A stretch of DNA of 64,000 bases from UBA6224 sp963730375 (GCA_963730375.1 CAVSRJ010000001.1:248001-312000); one strand, 5' to 3'; shown: positions 39,786 through 50,134, counted from the first letter of the stretch. The notes: generated by a model not told the origin, from the letters alone. A program made the numbers and translations.

Positions 39786-40552
39786 ATGCAGGATCTGCTG
39801 CAAAGTTGTATCCAGATTGCTCGTCAGGCTGGAGATGCCATCATGGAAATCTACGAGTCGGGTGATTTTGGTGTCGAAACGAAAGTCGAAGATGGCTACG
39901 AGTCTCCGCTCACTAAGGCCGATGTTGCCTCGAATAAAATCATTGAGGCGGGGTTACAGCAGGTATCTGAGCTGCCAATCGTGTCGGAAGAGGCAAGCCA
40001 TGACAGCCACAACAGCAGTGAATTTTGGCTAGTTGACCCGATCGACGGCACCAAAGAGTTCATCAAGCGCAACGGTGAATTCACTGTCAATATCGGACTT
40101 ATCAAGGATGGCGAGCCAATTCTGGGCGTCGTGTACGCACCCGCCAAAGAATGTACTTGTATGCGGGCGTAGTTGGTGAGGGTGCCTTCAAGATAGCTGG
40201 CGACCAAAAAGAATCTATCGAGGCAAAATTTACCGGCGATGTCCCCGTTATTGTTGCTAGCCGCAGCCACCGTGACGAACGTGTTGATGCGTTTATTGAA
40301 GAACTGAATCTCGGCAAACACGAAGAAATGAGCATGGGATCATCGCTGAAACTATGTTTAGTTGCCGAAGGTAAGGCAATAGCCTATCCTCGGTTTGCTC
40401 CGACTATGCTGTGGGACACCGCAGCGGCTGATGCGGTGGTGCGTGCTGCTGGCGGCACTACCAAAGATCCAGACGGCAATCTGTTGCAATACGACGCTAG
40501 CAAAGAAGACTTACACAACCCATTCTTTATCGTACGCGGCGCCGAATCCTAG
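39786..40552 (+). CDS. cysQ: 3'(2'),5'-bisphosphate nucleotidase CysQ (frameshift near 40150)
   Basis: About 255 residues after repair. Inositol-monophosphatase superfamily, metal sites EEASHD and WLVDPIDGTKEFIKRNGEFTVNIGLI. The frame shifts at YAPAKE near 40150 and continues as YAGVVGEGAFKIAG, then SSLKLCLVAEGKAIAYPRF and LWDTAAADAVVRAAGG, all family blocks. CysQ hydrolyses PAP, the inhibitory by-product released by sulfotransferases, so its placement directly after the PAPS synthase completes the sulfation cycle. It overlaps the convergent ugd stop by four bases. Confidence 0.92.
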
Positions 40553-41937
40553 GCTTTGCCAACGCCGATATACTGTAGACCCTGAGTCTTTATTGCCTCG
40601 GGATTGAGACAGTTCATACAGTCTACAACTCCCTGGAGCTGCTCGAGATTTGCGAACGTCATATTCGTAAACTCGGGCCAGGCTGTCGCGACGAACACCC
40701 AGCTCGCCCCAGCCAAGGCTTCCTGGACAGAATCGACAACCGTGACAGCTGGGTCGAGCTCGGGCTTTGCTTCTTCGATGGCCTTTGGATCGTATGCTCG
40801 CACACTGGCACCTCGTTCTGCGAGCGAATTGGCGATGGCAATTGCAGGCGAACGACGCGTGTCGCTCGTCCCGGGCTTGAAGGCCAGACCGAGCACTGCG
40901 ACCTTTTTGCCACTCAAACTCTCACCATCCTGCAGCTGATTTTCGAATTTATGCACAACATAGTGAGGCATAGAGGCATTGAGCTGGCTGACCGCTTCCA
41001 TGATGCCCAGCTCTACGCCATAATCTTCGGCACTTCGAATCAGACCACTGACATCCTTCGGAAAACAACCGCCACCATACCCTATCCCAGCATTGAAAAA
41101 GTCCGGGCCTATACGTCGGTCGGCGCCGACCGCTTTCATGACTTCTTCGACATCTGCACCGGTTTTATCGGCTAACTTTGCGATGGAGTTGGCAAACGAA
41201 ATCTTCAATGCCAAGAAGGCATTGGCGCTGACTTTGATAAGCTCGGCACTGCTGCGACTCGTAGCGATATATTCTGTCTGTGGATCATCGCTTGGCTTTG
41301 CAATTGTCGCTACCTCGCTAAGCTTTGCGCGGTTGTGCTCAATGGCTCGGTACAGCTCCAGCGCTTCGTTTGCGGCAGTCGTATCATCACTACCAACTAC
41401 GACGTGGTCTGCCCAGAGGGTGTCAAAAATTGCGGTACCTTCGCGCAAGAACTCCGGATTTGATACATAGCGGATTTGTTTATTACTCGTCTCAAATTTT
41501 TCGATTATACGGTCACTCGTACCAACTGGCACCGTACTTTTTTGGACGAATATTGCGTTGTTCTTCATGTGCTGCACACATGCATCAACTGCCCCAAATA
41601 CGTACGTGAGGTTAGAGCTGCCGTCCGCATTGTCTGGTGTACCCATGCAGCAGAACACGATATCACTGTCCGCGACGGCCTCATCATAGGAGCCTGTCGG
41701 AATGAATGTGCCCTCATCCAACCCCTTTTGTATTAGCTGGTCAATACCATCTTCGTAGAAGAATGATTTCCCGCTTTTGATAACATCGAGCCGGTCTTGG
41801 AGTGGTTCTACTGCGTATGTCTTATAGCCACAGTTTGCCAGACAGTGCCGCCGTAGTAATCCCACATATCCACAACCAAGGATTGCGACAGTAGGTTTTT
41901 TGTTCAGTATCACTCCATCATCACTTGCTCGTCTCAT
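40549..41937 (-). CDS. ugd: UDP-glucose/GDP-mannose dehydrogenase family, probable UDP-glucose 6-dehydrogenase
   Basis: 462 residues. VAILGCGYVGL (NAD site), VQKSTVPVGTSD, SNPEFLREGTAI and catalytic GYGGGCFPKD (Cys nucleophile) are present, and LGLAFKPGTSDTR marks the C-terminal domain. After GYVG the frame reads LLRRHCLANCGYK, whereas the shifted frame encodes TTAA, the expected residues, so two compensating indels are probable near 41850. The enzyme makes an acidic sugar, UDP-glucuronate if the UDP-glucose assignment holds. AGGAAA precedes the ATG and overlaps the wecC-like stop. Confidence 0.85.
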   Translation of the reverse strand: MRRASDDGVILNKKPTVAILGCGYVGLLRRHCLANCGYKTYAVEPLQDRLDVIKSGKSFFYEDGIDQLIQKGLDEGTFIPTGSYDEAVADSDIVFCCMGTPDNADGSSNLTYVFGAVDACVQHMKNNAIFVQKSTVPVGTSDRIIEKFETSNKQIRYVSNPEFLREGTAIFDTLWADHVVVGSDDTTAANEALELYRAIEHNRAKLSEVATIAKPSDDPQTEYIATSRSSAELIKVSANAFLALKISFANSIAKLADKTGADVEEVMKAVGADRRIGPDFFNAGIGYGGGCFPKDVSGLIRSAEDYGVELGIMEAVSQLNASMPHYVVHKFENQLQDGESLSGKKVAVLGLAFKPGTSDTRRSPAIAIANSLAERGASVRAYDPKAIEEAKPELDPAVTVVDSVQEALAGASWVFVATAWPEFTNMTFANLEQLQGVVDCMNCLNPEAIKTQGLQYIGVGKA

Positions 41938-41941
41938 TTTC

Positions 41942-43223
41942 CTAGACGCCTATGCCAACGTATTTAATTGAAGCTTCTTTGAGCTCTTCCTTAATGTCAC
42001 GCAGGACATTACGGCCGTCAACTACAATTTTTACACCACGGTCGCTTAAGGTCTTTGCTCTTAGCTTACGAAATTCACTGTGGCTGGTAGCTATTAGAAT
42101 GGAATCGGCGTGATCTAGTGCTTCGTCAATTGATTTAACAGTCGACTTAGACGGTATATATGGGTCGTATACGGCTAGATCAACCCCTGCTTCTTCCAAG
42201 AGTCTCATGATTTCTATCGCGGGACTCTCTCGCTCATCCGCAATATCTCCTTTGTAAGACACCCCAAGTAACGCGACCTTTTTCTTAGCTAGACCGGAGT
42301 AGCCCTGGCCGTATGCCTCTCCTAACAGCTCAACGGTAAACTGCGGCATCCGTTCGTTTATATCGCGAGCTAATCGTAAGAAATCGTGTTCAAATCCATG
42401 ACTATGAGCATATTCGATGAGGTAGTAGGGATCGACGGGTATACAGTGCCCCCCAACGCCGCATCCTGGGTGGTGGGGCATAAACGCAAATGGTTTGGTA
42501 GCCGCACCATCGATAACATTCTCTACATTTATCCCCATCTTATGGAAGGACATTGCTAATTCGTTTACAAAGCGATGTTGATATCCCTGAATGAGTTCTC
42601 TACAACCTTAACTGCCTCAGCCTCTTTTAATGATGCCATGGGCTTTATTGAAGCATCAATTATTGACTCATAAAGATTCTTGGCGACATCGAGTTCGTGT
42701 GCTGTGTTGGCGCCAAGAACTCGATTTATGTTGCTGACATTCCAGTCAGGATCTCCGGGGTTAATACGTTCTGGACAATGAGCGAGTAGAATCTCCGTGC
42801 CTAACTTTTTCCCAGTTAACTCAGCGAGCATTGGAGCTACTATTTCGTCAGATATCCCGGATTGACTGTTGATTCAAGTACGACAAGTGTACCGGTAACC
42901 AAATGGGGGGCAATCATTTTAACCGCACCCTTTACGGGAGACAAATCAGGGGTTTTATCATGATTTACAGGGGTAGGTACGCAAATAATAACAGCTTGGG
43001 CATTTGATATAATTTTCGGATCCAAGGTCCATTGTGCCGAGCTATTTTTTAAGTCGTCATTAGCTACATCATCAATATACGAATTACACTCAGTCAGATC
43101 TTGAATTTTTTTCTCATCAATATCAATTCCAATGACTGCGTAGCCTTTACGGTCTGCCAGTAAAACCAGCGGCAGACCCACATAACCAAGTCCAACCACA
43201 GCGATTGTTTCTATACGTTGCAT
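41942..43223 (-). CDS. wecC: Nucleotide-sugar dehydrogenase, UDP-N-acetylmannosamine dehydrogenase-like (two frameshifts)
   Basis: About 427 residues after repair. The start is well supported (AGGAGG before the ATG at 43223). VVGLGYVGLPLVLLADRKGY and IICVPTPVNHDKTPDLSPV are in the first frame, ILLAHCPERINPGDPDWN and VKVVENSFRDINIA in the second (break near 42840). HPGCGVGGHCIPVDPYYL, with the catalytic Cys, and LGVSYKGDIADERESPA are in the third (break near 42560). This subgroup oxidises UDP-ManNAc or UDP-GlcNAc to uronic acids. With ugd it would provide two acidic sugars for the polysaccharide. Confidence 0.87.
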
Positions 43224-43286
43224 TTCTCCTCCTAGTAGTGATGATAGTATAATGGAATTATTCTCAAGTTGTAACCAAGGAAAAAT

Positions 43287-44255
43287 ATGAAACTAGTTGT
43301 TGTATCTATTTGTCGAAACGAAGCGGCAACAATAAAGGAGCTAATCGAACGTATCCCTCGAAAATTCGCCGGCATTGATGCCAGGGAAATTTGCATTATT
43401 GATGATGGGAGTACAGACGATACGGCAAAAATTGCCAAAAAAGCTGGTGCCATCGTGTTCTCTGATGGCATGAGTAAGGGGCTAGCTTTTCGATTTCGTG
43501 AGGTGGTAGATCTAGCGCTGGAACGAAACGCCGATCTGTTAGTGAATATCGATGGAGACCTTCAGTTTAGACCGGAGGATATTCCGAAAATGATTGAGCC
43601 AATAGTGAAAGATTCTGCCGATTTCGTTGCTGCTGATAGGTTTACAGACGAAACAACAGCAAAAGTTAGACGCCCGAACAACATGCCGGCAGGTAAGTAC
43701 TACGGGAACATGCTGGGAGCTTGGGTCGTCAGTCGTCTAGCTCGCCACAAATTCAACGACGTTACCTGCGGATTTCGAGCCTATAATCGGAAGGCAATTT
43801 TGGCGCTTAACTTACACAGCACTCATACGTACACCCAAGAATCATTTCAGATATTGGCCACGAAGCGTATGCGGATCGAAACACTTCCCACCCACGTTAC
43901 GTACTACAAGGGCAGGAAATCCAGAGTAGTTACCAATGTAATTAAATACACCTTGATCAGTAGCTTGAACATTCTTCGGGCGTACCGCGATTTTGCTCCT
44001 TTCAGATTCTTTTTCACCTTAGGACTCATTCCCTTTATATTTGGGGTTTTGTGCCTAATTTTCCTCGGATATCACTGGCTAAGTACCGGCAGCTTTTCTC
44101 CCTACAAATTCGTCGGCTTTACTGGTCTTTACCTTGTGACGTTAGGTTTTTTCTTATGGGCTTTGGGAACGCTAGCTGACATGATGGTCAGGATCCAGGG
44201 TACCCAAGAAAAGATGTACGAGGACATAAAACAGATTCGTCACCCCAACGAATAG
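43287..44255 (+). CDS. Glycosyltransferase family 2, polyprenyl-phosphate-sugar synthase-like
   Basis: 322 residues, uninterrupted. GT-A domain (about 1-215): VVVSICRNEAATIKELIERI, IIDDGSTDDTAKIA, NIDGDLQFRPEDIPKMI (DxD) and TCGFRAYNRKAI, as in DPM1-type synthases. Two C-terminal transmembrane helices follow (about 240-262 and 275-298). Such enzymes load a sugar onto polyprenyl phosphate, which could feed the GT-C-type protein at 23051. TATAAT at 43248-43253 and AAGGAA before the ATG support the start. Confidence 0.85.
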   Translation: MKLVVVSICRNEAATIKELIERIPRKFAGIDAREICIIDDGSTDDTAKIAKKAGAIVFSDGMSKGLAFRFREVVDLALERNADLLVNIDGDLQFRPEDIPKMIEPIVKDSADFVAADRFTDETTAKVRRPNNMPAGKYYGNMLGAWVVSRLARHKFNDVTCGFRAYNRKAILALNLHSTHTYTQESFQILATKRMRIETLPTHVTYYKGRKSRVVTNVIKYTLISSLNILRAYRDFAPFRFFFTLGLIPFIFGVLCLIFLGYHWLSTGSFSPYKFVGFTGLYLVTLGFFLWALGTLADMMVRIQGTQEKMYEDIKQIRHPNE

Positions 44256-44294
44256 ATGTATACCACACCTCAAGCTATAGCAGCCAGTATGCGC

Positions 44295-45614
44295 TCATGG
44301 CATGTGGAATTTTGTCTGGGCTTGGGTGATCGCCTGGTGCATGCGGTGGGTGAATACTTCGGGTGAAAAACGCTGTGCAGTCAGTCGACAGTCTTTACTC
44401 AGATAAGATTTCGCATCAAATTTTCGAAGCGTTTTCTTCAGGCTGGCGACGGTTTGCTCGGAAAAAAGTTCACCCGTGACGCCGGGTTTGACATAATCAA
44501 GCGCACCACCTTGACCATAAGCGATGACGGGTGTGCCAGCTGCCAATGCTTCTACCGGCGTGATGCCAAAATCGTCCAGTCCTGGGAATAGTAGTGCTTC
44601 AGCACGGGCAAACTCCTCCTCTACCACCTCGTCAGAGACTTTGCCCAGGAATGTGACCGTTTTACCGGCCATGGAGCGCAATGTACGATGTTCTGGCCCC
44701 GCGCCAATGACTGTCAGTGGCAGTTCTAATTCACTGCAGGCTTGCACGGCCAGGTCAATGCGTTTGTAGGGTGTCTGGCGTCCGCTGACGACAAAGCCAC
44801 GTCGCTCGAGGTTGCGGTTCACCGGTTTCTGGAACCGTTCAAAATAGACTGGTGGATGTACGATTGTGGCAGTTCGGGTGTAATATTTCTTGATTTCCTC
44901 CTGGATATGATTGGAGTTTGCGATCATAAAATCCGGTCGCTGCGCCGCCTTGAGATCCCAGCGCCTGAGCGGACCAACCAGTAGCTTGAGCCCAATGCGC
45001 GCCAATGGGTCAAAGATGCCAAAGCCTGGCGCGCGCATGTATTCATCATAACGGCTCCAGTAGTAATGCGTCGGCGCATGACAGTAGTTGATATGCAGTG
45101 GTCTTCGAACCGCAGCGTCCTGCTCGCCGGCAAAGCCGCCGACCTTGCCACTGCTTCTGCTCGTCTCGCCGTGTTGCAGGCTCCGCTCCGCACTCGCCGT
45201 ACCATCATGTACGCCTCCCTTGCGGTGCTCACCCGCGCCTTGCGAGCCAAACAACTTCGAAAACCATCCAACCCTTTGTTCGCCTACACGTATGCCCTTT
45301 GCTTCGGCACCAGAGCTGCTGATAACCAGTTCGTATTTTTCTAAATCCAGGTGTGTGAACCACCAGATTCGTAGCATCGGGATGTATTTGCGCAGCGAGG
45401 AGAATGGCCACAATTGCAGCCAGCCTGTCACAACTTTGTTGTCGAGACGCTCGCGCCACTCATTGGTGCAGTAGGAAGTATATATTGGGGCATCGGGATA
45501 CATCTGATGGAGTTGCTCGACGACCAGCTCAGCGCCACCGCCCAGTAGCCAGTCATGCACGATAGCAACCTTTGGCTGCGCCGTAACGTCAACACTTGGC
45601 TTGCGCAGCACCAT
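44295..45614 (-). CDS. Glycosyltransferase family 4 (WbaZ-like) with an in-frame ~62-residue insertion
   Basis: 439 residues. KVAIVHDWLLGGGAELVVEQL, ISSSGAEAKGI and later INYCHAPTHYYWSRYDEYMR are normally almost contiguous in this family (mannosyl/rhamnosyltransferases acting early in glycan assembly). Between them, residues about 110-172 are low-complexity and unrelated (Gly, Arg, His, Ser-rich). The DNA of this insert (about 45099-45285) is a copy of the two-hairpin element found at 9879-10000. The donor half is intact: SGRQTPYKRIDLAVQA and PVEALAAGTPVIAYGQGGALDYV. The insert may be tolerated as a surface loop or may inactivate the enzyme. Confidence 0.82.
   Translation of the reverse strand: MVLRKPSVDVTAQPKVAIVHDWLLGGGAELVVEQLHQMYPDAPIYTSYCTNEWRERLDNKVVTGWLQLWPFSSLRKYIPMLRIWWFTHLDLEKYELVISSSGAEAKGIRVGEQRVGWFSKLFGSQGAGEHRKGGVHDGTASAERSLQHGETSRSSGKVGGFAGEQDAAVRRPLHINYCHAPTHYYWSRYDEYMRAPGFGIFDPLARIGLKLLVGPLRRWDLKAAQRPDFMIANSNHIQEEIKKYYTRTATIVHPPVYFERFQKPVNRNLERRGFVVSGRQTPYKRIDLAVQACSELELPLTVIGAGPEHRTLRSMAGKTVTFLGKVSDEVVEEEFARAEALLFPGLDDFGITPVEALAAGTPVIAYGQGGALDYVKPGVTGELFSEQTVASLKKTLRKFDAKSYLSKDCRLTAQRFSPEVFTHRMHQAITQAQTKFHMP
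45099..45285. repeat. Two-hairpin dispersed element, copy 2, inside a glycosyltransferase gene
   Basis: Shares with copy 1 (9879-10000) the block CCGGCAnAGCCG..CGACC and, 49 bases later, TCGCCGTACC...GTACGnCTCC. The second hairpin keeps the inner stem CGTAC/GTACG, while the outer stem is CCGCA/TGCGG instead of GCACA/TGTGC. It is inserted in frame, without stop codons, in the - strand reading direction. Boundaries are estimated from where protein homology breaks. Confidence 0.55.
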
Positions 45615-47045
45615 TACTTTGATCCGCGGTGCGTTATCGTAATCCAGATAGTACGCAGCAGAATCGTCATGTCACCCCAAAAAGTCCAGTTCTGCACATA
45701 ATATATATCGAGTCGGCGACGTTCCTCAAAGCTAATGTCGAGCCAACCAGAGACTTGTGCCAAACCCGTGACGCCGGACTTGACGCTGAGGATTGTGTGT
45801 TTGCGGCTGTACTGCGACAACTCTTCAGGTACCAGCGCACGCGGACCAACCAGGCTGATGTCACCGCGCAGGACATTAAATAGCTGCGGTAATTCATCGA
45901 TGCTAGTGCGGCGTATGAAGCGACCGATGTGGGTGATGCGCGGGTCATTTGGTAAATAGTCACCGTTGGCACGGTACTCTTTGACCAGTTCAGGCCGCCC
46001 CATTTTTTTGAAGGCTTCCTCGGGGCTCAGGCCGCTGTAGGTCCGATTGTTGGAGCGGAATTTGTACACATAAAAAACCCGGTTGCCGCGTGTGAGGCGC
46101 GCCTGGCGGAAAAACACCGACCACCGTCGCCCGGCGAACCAACAGCGCCGTAACCAGCATGATTGGCGAGGTGATAATAAGCGCGACAATGGCAACCAGC
46201 ACGTCTGTGATACGCTTGACTACGCGACCCCAGCCAACGAGTGGCGTCTGGTGCACGGCAATCATCGGTACACCGTGGAATAGCTCCACGTCAATGTTAC
46301 CCACAAACAGCTCGCTGTTGCCCGGCACAAACCGGTAATCGATGTGGTGCTGCTGGCGTAGGCCAAAATGGTGTTGTTGCGCTCGTTGCCAGGGTAAAGT
46401 TCGGTCTGAATGATGGTATCGGGCAGGCTGTCTTCCAGCGCCTTGACGGCGTCTTCGAACTGGGCAAATAGTGCGACTTCGGCGCTCGTATCCAGCGCAT
46501 TTCTGTGCGCCGACAACGGCAACGACTACATCGCCCGTGCGGTTGCCGGAGCCATAACGGTGCCAAAATTCCCGAAAGTTTGGTATCACCAATAACCAAC
46601 ACGCGGTTAATCCCAAGGCCGCGCCGGAACATGACGCGGCGGGTGCCACGAGCGAGCGTACGAAAGATAAACACAAACACAAAGGTCAGCAGCAAACCAT
46701 ACAGCACCACCAGGCGAGCCGGGAAAATAGTGACGTGGGCCAAATACGCGTAGCTGATGACCGACATGACGCCAATAACCGAACCGGCAAACAGCCGCCA
46801 TATTTCATTAAAACGGTTCTCGTGCACCCGGTTGGTGTACAGTCCCAGCAGGGCAAAGATTATAATCCACAGGGGAGAATGCTGACGATAATGTTAAAAT
46901 AGGTCAGGGCTTGCACATCAGAGCTAATGGGCACGTTGCTGAGGCTCACCCGCAATATATATGCCACCACAAACGCAGCGGCCAGTGCGACAAAGTCGCC
47001 GATGACCAGAGTAATGCTATACGCAAGCGACGAATTATTCTTCAT
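45614..47045 (-). pseudogene. Polyprenyl glycosylphosphotransferase (initiating sugar-phosphate transferase), several frameshifts
   Basis: The N-terminal membrane domain (SLAYSITLVIGDFVALAAAFVVAYI from 47045; then LFAGSVIGVMSVISYAYL, FVFIFRTLARG and INRVLVIGDTK) and the C-terminal catalytic domain (KRITDVLVAIVALIITSPIML, FYVYKFRS, DPRITHIGRFIRRTSIDELPQL, LRGDISLVGPRAL) are both complete but spread over at least four frames. About 477 residues when repaired. Enzymes of the WbaP/EpsE type transfer a hexose-1-phosphate to undecaprenyl phosphate to start the repeat unit. The Arg/Asp/Pro-rich catalytic block is intact in the last frame. Its stop abuts the start of the GT4 gene. Confidence 0.82.
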
Positions 47046-47072
47046 AGGTTATATACTAGATTGTAGCACCGT

Positions 47073-48399
47073 ATGAAACGTCAAAGAATTGAAGCCCCGT
47101 TACATCGCCTACTTGCCGGCATTGTCGCTATATTTATTGTGGTGCTACCGTTTCACGCGTTTCTGACCGTGTGGGCCAGTAGCGTAGCGGGGCATTACAC
47201 ATTGCTAAGGTTGTGGAAAGAGGCGCTGCTGGCAGTTGCCGTGGTACTGACTGTTGTCGTGGTATGGCGCTCGCCCGTGTTACGAAAAAGAATGACGGCT
47301 GACTGGCTGTGGCGACTCAGTGCGCTGTATGTGCTGGTCACAATTGTGTGGGGATTGGTTGCTTATGGCTTGGGCGGGGTGACGGCAAAAGCGCTTGGAT
47401 ATGGGGAACTGGTGAACATTCGTCCCTTCCTGATTCTGCTGGTGGCGTGGACGGCAGCCAGTGGGGCAGCCTGGCTGTATCGCCACTGGATGCGCCTGGT
47501 ACTAGTGCCAGCCATTTGGCGTTATTGCCGTTGGACTATTGCAGCGGTTTGCATTGCCGTATGACGTTATGAAACATTTTGGCTACAACGACCAAACCAT
47601 CGTGCCCTACGAAACCATCGATCACAAAGTTGACTACATTCGGATACGCTCAACCCTGCGCGGCGCAAATTTACTCGGCGCGTACATGATTGTGGTGGTG
47701 GGTGTACTGACGCAGCGATTTTTGCTGGTGTCGCGGCGGCGCGTAGCATATGGTTTGTTGCTGTTAGGGGCGGTTGTGACACTCTTTGCCAGTGGGTCAC
47801 GCGGGGCATGGATTGGGGCCGTAGTTGCACTTGCCACGTTGCTATGGCTCCAAGCAGGCTCATCGCACCTACGGCGCGTATTGTTATATGGCAGTGTTGC
47901 TGCGATGCTGGCGTTTGGCACGGCTTGGTTCTGCTACGTAATAACGACTTTGTGCAGAACACGTTCTTTCACACCGATGAATATTCTCGCTCCACAGTCA
48001 GCTCAAATGATGCACATCTGAACGCTTCGCTCAAAGCGCTGAAGCAAGTGGCGGCAGAGCCGCTGGGCCGGGGCACGGGCACGGCTGGGCGGGCTAGATC
48101 TATAATGATGACGGGGGTCGCATTGCCGAAAATTACTTCCTACAAATTGGCCAAGAGACTGATGGATCGGCTTTGGGCTGATAGTTGCATTGTTTGCGCT
48201 GCTGGCACAGGCGCTATGGGAACGCCGAGAAATGGAACTGGCCCGGGTTCTGCTGGCTTCCCTGGCGGGGCTGAGCGTTATGGCCATGCTGATGCATATT
48301 TGGTCAGATGACACGATAGCTTATTTGTGGTTTAGTCTGGCCGGCCTGGCCCTGGCCCAACCGGTATTGCCGGTAAAGGATAATGAGAAATCCCCGTAA
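47073..48399 (+). pseudogene. O-antigen ligase/polymerase-like membrane protein, several frameshifts
   Basis: About 440 residues if repaired, with ten or more transmembrane helices. RLLAGIVAIFIVVLPFHAFLTV begins the first segment, which ends near 47520 in a wrong frame. RSTLRGANLLGAYMIVVV and LFASGSRGAWIGAVVAL form the second segment; RGxNxLGAY and SGSRGAW are typical Wzy/WaaL motifs. NDAHLNASLKALKQVAAEPLGRGTGTAG is in a third frame, and the last helices (48190-48399) in a fourth. It probably polymerises or ligates the lipid-linked glycan outside the membrane. Confidence 0.72.
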
Positions 48400-48796
48400 G
48401 CCCACGAAAAAGGGCGTGGTGCAATTTGTGTTTTTTAACATTGGTGGGTTGGCGTTTTTTGGCGTGGGCTACGCCACGTTTGCGGTGCTATATGGACTGT
48501 TCCACTGGCCTTGGCTGCCCGCAAAGATAGTGGGCGACACGCTGGGTTGGAGTGCAAATTTTGTCATCCAGTACTTTGTGGCGTTTCGCGAAGAACGGCA
48601 GGGCCATGCGCCCCGGGTGGTTTTTGGCAAATTTACCGCGCTGAGCCTGATTAACCTGGGGATAGACTACGCCATTGTGGGCGTATTGGCTGCGCTGGGC
48701 CTTTCACCGTTTGTGGGGCTGATAATTGCGGCCAACTTCTTTACCGTATGGAAGTGGCTATGGTACAAACACTGGGTTTTCAAGCACACTAGTTAG
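48383..48796 (+). CDS. GtrA family membrane protein
   Basis: 137 residues, four transmembrane helices, uninterrupted. QFVFFNIGGLAFFGVGYATFAVLY, WSANFVIQYFVAFR and IAANFFTVWKWLWYKHWVFK are characteristic of GtrA/DPMS-associated proteins, thought to flip or position polyprenyl-linked sugars. Its start overlaps the end of the polymerase-like gene by 17 bases, so the two are co-transcribed. Confidence 0.87.
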   Translation: MRNPRKPTKKGVVQFVFFNIGGLAFFGVGYATFAVLYGLFHWPWLPAKIVGDTLGWSANFVIQYFVAFREERQGHAPRVVFGKFTALSLINLGIDYAIVGVLAALGLSPFVGLIIAANFFTVWKWLWYKHWVFKHTS

Positions 48797-48864
48797 TCGA
48801 CAAAAAAACAACAAAGTAGTAAACTATACCGATTATCATTGCATGAACAGAGGTGATGACTGAT

Positions 48865-50134
48865 ATGTCAACAGCGACACCCGAGACAGCACAGTTTCAG
48901 GATTCCATACACCAAGTAGTGGCGCTATCGTCAGAGCTTTGCAGTCGACGAGATTCAGGCTGCAGCGCAATCGTTAGTTCGAGACTACGCACCTAACGCG
49001 GCTTTCTTTGCGACGGATGCCAACGTCTTGCCGCTGGTAATTGCCAGTGCCGTGGGTGTGGACACCGCGGATACACGGGGGAAATCATCTGCCAGGCAAG
49101 CCAGCGAAGCCGCATTTGCCGATAACTTTGCGTGGCTTGTTTTGGGGCAATATTCGTCGATAAAACCCGCTGACAGGGAACGTACAAGCAAGGTTGATGC
49201 GCGAACTATGGTCGAGGTCAGCCGACAATATGAAGTACCTGAGCTAGGCAACGCCCTCACAGAATACCTTGTCGCTGATCCCGTAACTGCTACATTGCAA
49301 GAAGAACTTGGCATAGCAGCAACGAATTCATTGCCGTGGGAGCCAATAGTATTGAACGTGGGTACGGGCAGCCATATGCGTCGAACTACCCATGACAAGT
49401 CGATGGCGTTTGCTGATAGGGCTCTAAGGTGGCTCGAAAACAATGCTGCATACAAGGTTTCCTTAGGCTTAAATCCCACAGACAACAGCGACTACGCTGC
49501 AGTGGTCGTCGCTTCCGGGAGGAACTACATGGTAATTCCAGAGCCAGTCGTCCTCAGCTTATTAGAACCGCAAAAATACGAAATTAGCGATGATAGGCAC
49601 GACCTGCTAAAGGCTCTACTGTTACACGAAATGGTGCATGGCTATGGCGACATACGACTTGGCGATACATCTGACGAGGACAGCGACACCTACGCCGGAG
49701 CTTCGATAGAGGAATACCGCGCCGAAGTATATTCTGGCAAAAAGTTTCAAGAAGAGTATGGCGAGGTGCACGGCCTGGCTTCTGAGATATATGCATACTC
49801 AGGCTTATCGCCGGAGGAACTCATGCGCAGCCACCCTAACGGTGGCGCAGACAATCTTCGCGCGCTGTATGCTGGCATGATAGACGGGATGGGCGTAAAG
49901 CCAGCAGCAATGGCACTCGTGCAAACGAGTTTCAATTACTTAACGCCCGAAGCGCCCCGCGCACTACATAATCTGCACCAGCTATTAGTCGAACACTATG
50001 ATGAGGAAAATATGTATCACGTTGAGAAACGGGGTGGTATGGATGCAATCTGGGAAGTATACAAAAGGCGCGGAAGCAAAATCACCCCAAAGCTCCGTAC
50101 ATATGTCGGGCAGTGGATTGCCGGCCTACAGTAG
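48865..50134 (+). CDS. Putative metalloprotein/peptidase with HEMVH motif (frameshift near 48945)
   Basis: About 423 residues when the frame is repaired. The ATG at 48865 (AGAGGTGATGACTGAT upstream) reads STATPETAQFQDSIHQVV, and one base shift near 48945 joins VDEIQAAAQSLVRDYAPNA and the long frame to 50134. A zinc-site candidate LLHEMVHGYGD lies around residue 255, followed by acidic residues (DTSDEDSDTYAGASIEEYRAE) that could include the third ligand. No signal peptide or membrane segment. The family is not one I recognise; the peptidase call rests only on the HExxH-type motif and its context. Confidence 0.55.
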
